This document shows positions 60,336-64,000 of a stretch of DNA of 64,000 nt, one piece after another (position 1 is the stretch's first letter; every line of letters begins with the position of its first letter). The DNA is from Ruminococcus flavefaciens. GTDB taxonomy: Bacteria; Bacillota; Clostridia; Oscillospirales; Ruminococcaceae. The notes beneath the pieces are model-generated. The model saw nothing but the letters and a program-made list of their open reading frames with translations, made no database searches and was not told where the DNA came from. Both the position numbers and the translations under genes were made by a program. The stretch lies in the NCBI GenBank assembly GCA_023663905.1, contig JAMPGO010000001.1, positions 173,940 through 237,939 on the forward strand. The letters are read 5' to 3'.

Positions 60336-61310
60336 ATGAAAGAGGTTTCAAAACTTATGGGTTACAGAGCAGATATAAAAGTTCTTGACGCAACTCTCCG
60401 TGACGGAGGACTTGTCAACGACTTCCGTTTTTCAGATGAGTTTGTAAAGGCTCTTTACCTTGCAAATATCCGTGCAGGAGTTGACTATATGGAATTTGGC
60501 TATAAGGGCGACAAGTCTATGTTTGACGTTGACAAGTTCGGTCCGTGCAAATTCTGCGACGACGACTATGTGCGTTCAATTGTCGGCGAAAACAATACCG
60601 ACCTCAAGCTTGCCGTTATGGCTGATGTAGGTCGCTGTGACTACAAGAACGATATTCACGACAGAAGCGAAAGCCCGATTGACTTAATCCGTATTGCAAC
60701 TTATCTGCACCAGATTCCGACGGCTGTAAGTATGATTGAGGATGCAAAAAGCAAGGGATATGAAGTAAGCTGTAATATTATGGCTATTTCAAATGCCCGT
60801 GAGAGCGATATTCAGGCAGCCCTTGATATTCTCGGCAAGTCGCCTGTTGATGTTTTCTATATCGTTGACAGCTTCGGTTCGCTCTATCCCGAACAGATTG
60901 CACGTACTGTTGATATTTACAAGGAATATGCTGAAAAGTACAACAAGAAGCTCGGTATTCACGCACACAACAACCAGCAGCTTGCATTTGCCAATACTAT
61001 TGAAGCTGTTGGCGACGGTGTTGACTGGCTTGACGCTACCTATGCGGCAATGGGCAGAGGCGCAGGCAACTGTGCTATGGAGCTTCTGCTTGGTTTCCTG
61101 AAGAATCCGAAATACAACGTATATCCCGCAATCCAGTTCATCGAGGAGCATATTCCCGCTGTCCGTGAGGCAGGAGCTGTATGGGGCTATGATTTCCAGT
61201 ATCTTATGACAGGACTGCTCAACCAGCACCCGAGAACGGCTATCGAGTTCACAAAGCAGGGCAGAACGGATTATTCTGAATTTTACAAGGAAATCCTCGC
61301 TCAGGAATAA
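60336..61310 (+). CDS. DRE-TIM aldolase-like (HMG-CoA lyase family) protein
   Basis: A 324-aa (beta/alpha)8-barrel. 'IKVLDATLRDGGLVNDFRF' has the metal-binding Asp and the catalytic Arg of DRE-TIM enzymes ('T-L-R-D-G-G'). 'YIVDSFGSLYPEQIARTVDI' and 'GIHAHNNQQLAFANTIEA' hold the metal-binding His pair. 'AMGRGAGNCAMELLLGF' completes the site. Closest named relatives are 4-hydroxy-2-oxovalerate aldolases and isopropylmalate or HMG-CoA lyases; the substrate is not told by sequence alone. ATG follows GAAAGGA. Confidence 0.85.
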   Translation: MKEVSKLMGYRADIKVLDATLRDGGLVNDFRFSDEFVKALYLANIRAGVDYMEFGYKGDKSMFDVDKFGPCKFCDDDYVRSIVGENNTDLKLAVMADVGRCDYKNDIHDRSESPIDLIRIATYLHQIPTAVSMIEDAKSKGYEVSCNIMAISNARESDIQAALDILGKSPVDVFYIVDSFGSLYPEQIARTVDIYKEYAEKYNKKLGIHAHNNQQLAFANTIEAVGDGVDWLDATYAAMGRGAGNCAMELLLGFLKNPKYNVYPAIQFIEEHIPAVREAGAVWGYDFQYLMTGLLNQHPRTAIEFTKQGRTDYSEFYKEILAQE

Positions 61311-61325
61311 TTTTTTAACATACCA

Positions 61326-61355
61326 AAAAGGGAAGTGTTTATGGCACTTCCCTTT
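61326..61355. terminator. Terminator between the aldolase and HTH genes
   Basis: AAGGGAAGTG pairs with CACTTCCCTT around TTTATGG, T-rich downstream on the plus strand and A-rich upstream. Confidence 0.85.
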
Positions 61356-61599
61356 ATTTATTGTTGTATTTGATAATATCGTCGGGCGAACAGTCCAGAA
61401 CATAGCAGATACGTGCAAGTACGTCCAAATCGAGTTTTTCAACCTGATTGTTATACCATTTGTTTATAACCTCAAAGCGTGTATTTGATGATTTGGCAAG
61501 GTAATTTCTTGTTATATTTTTTTCGTCCAGAACAGATTTAAGGCATATATCAACTTTGCCATAGTCCTTTATGGTGATAATTGTTTTTACATCTTTCAT
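61354..61599 (-). CDS. Small Cro/C1-type helix-turn-helix regulator
   Basis: An 81-aa protein. A short N-terminal extension is followed by an XRE-type DNA-binding domain: 'LKSVLDEKNITRNYLAKSSN' then 'TRFEVINKWYNNQVEKLDLD', ending 'ICYVLDCSPDDIIKY'. That helix-turn-helix arrangement matches small regulators of the YozG/Cro type. ATG 61599 is close behind a GGAAAT sequence. It is next to the vWA gene and transcribed in the same direction; a regulatory link is only a guess. Confidence 0.85.
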   Translation of the reverse strand: MKDVKTIITIKDYGKVDICLKSVLDEKNITRNYLAKSSNTRFEVINKWYNNQVEKLDLDVLARICYVLDCSPDDIIKYNNK

Positions 61600-61631
61600 A
61601 AGTATTATTTCCTGATTCCTGAAAAGATTTT

Positions 61632-63227
61632 TTACTTATATAAATTTCCTGCAATATCTGCGAGTTCTGCAAGCTCGTAAACACGTTCATTTTCAGTAAA
61701 TTCAGCAATATTTTCAGCCGTTGAAACGATGTAGTCAAAGCTGGAATCGCCCCTGTAATCGGAAACTTTCAGGAGCATAGCAAATTCGGCAACAGCACCT
61801 GCGAGACGGATTTTGTCAGTTGGCTCTGAATTATAGGCTTCCATATCAACAAGCTCGGATGTATAAATATCCTCGTTCGTATCCGTATTTTTATAGGTAA
61901 CAGAGAGTTTGCAGATTTCGCTTCTCTGCGGTGAATCTTCCGTAGTCGGCTCGGCAAATTCAAGCTCAATGCCGTGATAAGTACCGTCTGAATCCGCAAG
62001 CTCGATTTCGTAGAGGGCGGTAACACTGTGACCTGCTCCGACTTCGCCCGCATCCTTGGTATTGTCATAGAAGTCCTCAGCGTTCATAATTCTGTTATCA
62101 TATCCCACAAGGCGGTAGCTTTTTACCTGCGCAGGATTGAACTCCACCTGTATCTTCATATCTTTTGCAATAGTAAAAAGTGTGCCATTCATTTCCTCAA
62201 CAAGAACACGTCTTGCCTCGTCAACAGAATCGATATAGCTGTAGTTGCCGTTTCCGTTATCGGCGACAGCTTCAAGCCGAGCGTCCTTGTAATTGCCTGT
62301 GCCGAATCCCAGAACGGAGAGGTAAATTCCCTTGTCACGCTTTGTCTCGATAAGCTTTACAAGCTCATCCTCCGACGAAGCCCCGATATTCAAATCGCCG
62401 TCAGTCGCAAGAATAACACGGTTGTTGCCGTCCTCGATGAAGTACTCTTCGGCAAGCCTGTATGCCTCTTCAATACCGCCCTCGCCGTTAGTACCTCCGC
62501 TTGCCGTGATTGAATAAAGAGCATCAATAATCTCGTCCTGCTGAGTACCGTCCGCACCTGCAATGCGTGTATCGCTTGTGCCTGCGTAGGTGACTATTGA
62601 GATTCTGTCGTATTCTGTGAGATTTTCGGCAAGCATACTGAAAGCCTGCTGAACCAGCGGAAGCTTGTCGTATGAACTCATAGAGCCTGATGAATCGATA
62701 AGGAACACAAGATTCGAGGGCGGAGTCTCGGATTTTTTCATTCTGTCGCCCTGTATGCCAATCATCATAAGCTTATTCTGCTTATTCCAAGGGCAGTCGG
62801 CAATTTCAATATAATTGCTGAACTTCTCGCCGTCATCGGGATTGTCATAATTATAGTCGAAGTAATTTATAAATTCCTCGATACGCACGGAATCTACGGG
62901 AACAGTCGTACCGTCGTTAAGAAAACGTCTGGCATTGCTGTAAGAGGCGGTATCAACATCGGCGGAAAAGGTGGAAAGCGGTTCAGCTTCGGGGCTTTTG
63001 AATCCCGATTCAACAAAATTCCTGTATTCCTCGTTGGAAGGCTCATCATACTGAATATAATCGCTGTCATAGGATTCATCGTCATAGTATTTATCGGCAG
63101 TATAATAGTTACCTGCCATACTGCTTGATGAATAATCCGCATAATCATCACCGCAGGAAGCAAAACAGCACGCAATAACGGGTAGGGTCATAGACAGAGC
63201 AAGAATATCAGATAATCTTTTTTTCAT
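61632..63227 (-). CDS. Surface lipoprotein with von Willebrand factor A domain
   Basis: About 531 aa with lipobox 'CCFASC' (Cys near 25). A low-complexity acidic/Tyr region ('DDESYDSDYIQYDEPSNEE') leads to a YfbK-like N-terminal domain ('AEPLSTFSADVDTASYSNAR'), then a vWA domain (about 175-360) with the MIDAS sequence 'LVFLIDSSGSMSSYDKLP'. The C-terminal ~150 residues are the conserved DUF3520-like part. The family (YfbK) has a von Willebrand domain for metal-dependent binding; its role is not established. ATG 63227 follows AAGGAG by nine bases. Confidence 0.88.
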   Translation of the reverse strand: MKKRLSDILALSMTLPVIACCFASCGDDYADYSSSSMAGNYYTADKYYDDESYDSDYIQYDEPSNEEYRNFVESGFKSPEAEPLSTFSADVDTASYSNARRFLNDGTTVPVDSVRIEEFINYFDYNYDNPDDGEKFSNYIEIADCPWNKQNKLMMIGIQGDRMKKSETPPSNLVFLIDSSGSMSSYDKLPLVQQAFSMLAENLTEYDRISIVTYAGTSDTRIAGADGTQQDEIIDALYSITASGGTNGEGGIEEAYRLAEEYFIEDGNNRVILATDGDLNIGASSEDELVKLIETKRDKGIYLSVLGFGTGNYKDARLEAVADNGNGNYSYIDSVDEARRVLVEEMNGTLFTIAKDMKIQVEFNPAQVKSYRLVGYDNRIMNAEDFYDNTKDAGEVGAGHSVTALYEIELADSDGTYHGIELEFAEPTTEDSPQRSEICKLSVTYKNTDTNEDIYTSELVDMEAYNSEPTDKIRLAGAVAEFAMLLKVSDYRGDSSFDYIVSTAENIAEFTENERVYELAELADIAGNLYK

Positions 63228-63407
63228 ATATAGCAACTCCTTTGTGGATATTTTCTGCTATTATTATAGCTTTTTTCCGACCGTAATGCAATAACAGGAA
63301 GTTGTCAATATTAATACAATTATGGTAATATTTTCTTATTATAAAATTACATAGTGTTACAGAAATATAAAAATATTACAGCCCTTCGTAATATTTACTC
63401 AAAATAC

Positions 63408-63436
63408 TTGATTTTGTTGTTAGTTTCTGTTATAAT
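63408..63436 (+). promoter_or_regulatory. Promoter of the pectate lyase gene
   Basis: TTGATT (63408-63413), 17 bases, TATAAT (63431-63436), ~30 bases before the start codon. Confidence 0.7.
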
Positions 63437-63465
63437 AGGAGTATAATATATGGGAGGTTTTTGCT

Positions 63466-64000
63466 ATGAATCTGAAAAAAATAATCGCAGGAGTAGTGGC
63501 AGTATGTTCTCTTAGCGGAGCAGTCCCGTCGGTAAGTACATCATCGACTGTCAATGCGGCAGGAAATATTCTTGCATTTCCGGGAGCAGTCGGCGGAGGA
63601 AAATATGCTACGGGCGGACGTGGCGGAGAGGTCTACCACGTAACGAATCTTAACGACAGCGGAGCAGGTTCATTCCGTGACGCTGTAAGCCAGTCGGGAC
63701 GTATCGTCGTATTCGATGTAAGCGGTACTATTGAGCTTAAGAGCAACATTCTCTGCCAGAGCAATATAACCATTGCTGGACAGACAGCGCCGGGCGGTTT
63801 TGGAGTCACGCTGAAAAACTATAAAATGGGTATGTCGGGCGATAATATCATCTGCCGTTATATAAGCTCACGTCCAGGACCTTATACGGCGACAAGCTCG
63901 GGAAATGACGCGTGGGGCGGAGCTAAAGGCTCAAACTCTATCATCGACCACTGCTCAATGGGCTGGACGACTGACGAACAGTGGGGACTTTATTCCAACA
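63466..64000 (+). CDS. Secreted pectate lyase, 5' part
   Basis: ATG 63466 follows GGGAGG; the frame is open to the window end (~178 residues). A signal peptide (1-32) is followed by 'ILAFPGAVGGGKYATGGRGG', 'VYHVTNLNDSGAGSFRDAV', 'NITIAGQTAPGGFGV' and 'SIIDHCSMGWTTDEQWG'. These are typical of the beta-helix pectate lyases that cut polygalacturonate by beta-elimination. The 3' part, including any dockerin, is outside the window. Confidence 0.88.
   Translation, partial: MNLKKIIAGVVAVCSLSGAVPSVSTSSTVNAAGNILAFPGAVGGGKYATGGRGGEVYHVTNLNDSGAGSFRDAVSQSGRIVVFDVSGTIELKSNILCQSNITIAGQTAPGGFGVTLKNYKMGMSGDNIICRYISSRPGPYTATSSGNDAWGGAKGSNSIIDHCSMGWTTDEQWGLYSN

Overview
The window looks like a chromosome segment of a fibre-degrading, low-GC gut or rumen Firmicute close to Ruminococcus. 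The evidence is dockerin-bearing GH9 and GH10 enzymes with Thr-rich linkers, a dockerin on a leucine-rich-repeat protein, GH26 and GH95 enzymes, a pectate lyase, a Spo0A-type regulator, TTG starts with strong ribosome binding sites, and consensus TTGACA/TATAAT promoters.

Left region (1 to about 22.2 kb) reads as a mobile island lying against the 3' end of rpsI. In order it holds the end of an MmeI-like type IIG restriction-modification protein, an AbiH protein, a frameshifted helix-turn-helix protein, a D5/P4-type primase-helicase, a second helicase with a nonsense codon, an excisionase-like protein and a tyrosine integrase. An orphan class III nucleotide-cyclase-like protein and three 11-bp direct repeats lie between the integrase and rpsI. 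The primase-helicase gene is cut just after Walker A, and its two halves (3680-4465 and 16998-17738) are in the same orientation about 12.5 kb apart. The inserted DNA carries a large serine recombinase remnant at its left edge, an R2K-type ATP-grasp protein, a whole phosphate regulon on the minus strand (pstS-pstC-pstA-pstB-phoU-phoB-phoR, then an alkaline phosphatase and a YibE/F membrane protein) and a manganese catalase. This nested insertion is the most striking structure here.

Middle region (22.2-43.4 kb) is mostly core chromosome: rpsI-rplM, a membrane metal-dependent hydrolase, aspartate kinase, a probable type I toxin-antisense RNA module, prfB, a zinc-ribbon/TPM-domain gene pair, TrpB2, a CPBP protease, three dockerin cellulosome enzymes (GH10, GH9, GH9), rsmE, three tRNA genes (Pro, Thr, Tyr) and typA.

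Right region (43.4-64 kb) has a frameshifted membrane protein, a run of small lipoproteins and BspA-type leucine-rich-repeat proteins (one with a dockerin), a MIF-like protein, a GH95-GH26 pair, a HAD-like protein, a Spo0A-like regulator, a flavin reductase-like protein, phosphatidylserine synthase, polyphosphate kinase, a transglutaminase-like lipoprotein, tRNA-Leu, a DRE-TIM aldolase-like enzyme, a small HTH regulator, a vWA lipoprotein and the 5' part of a pectate lyase.

Two themes connect the genes. One is plant polysaccharide breakdown by secreted dockerin enzymes plus a cell-associated mannan/fucose pair. The other is phosphorus handling: high-affinity uptake and alkaline phosphatase on the insertion, polyphosphate kinase in the core chromosome. 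All family assignments come from reading translated sequence by eye; no database search was run.
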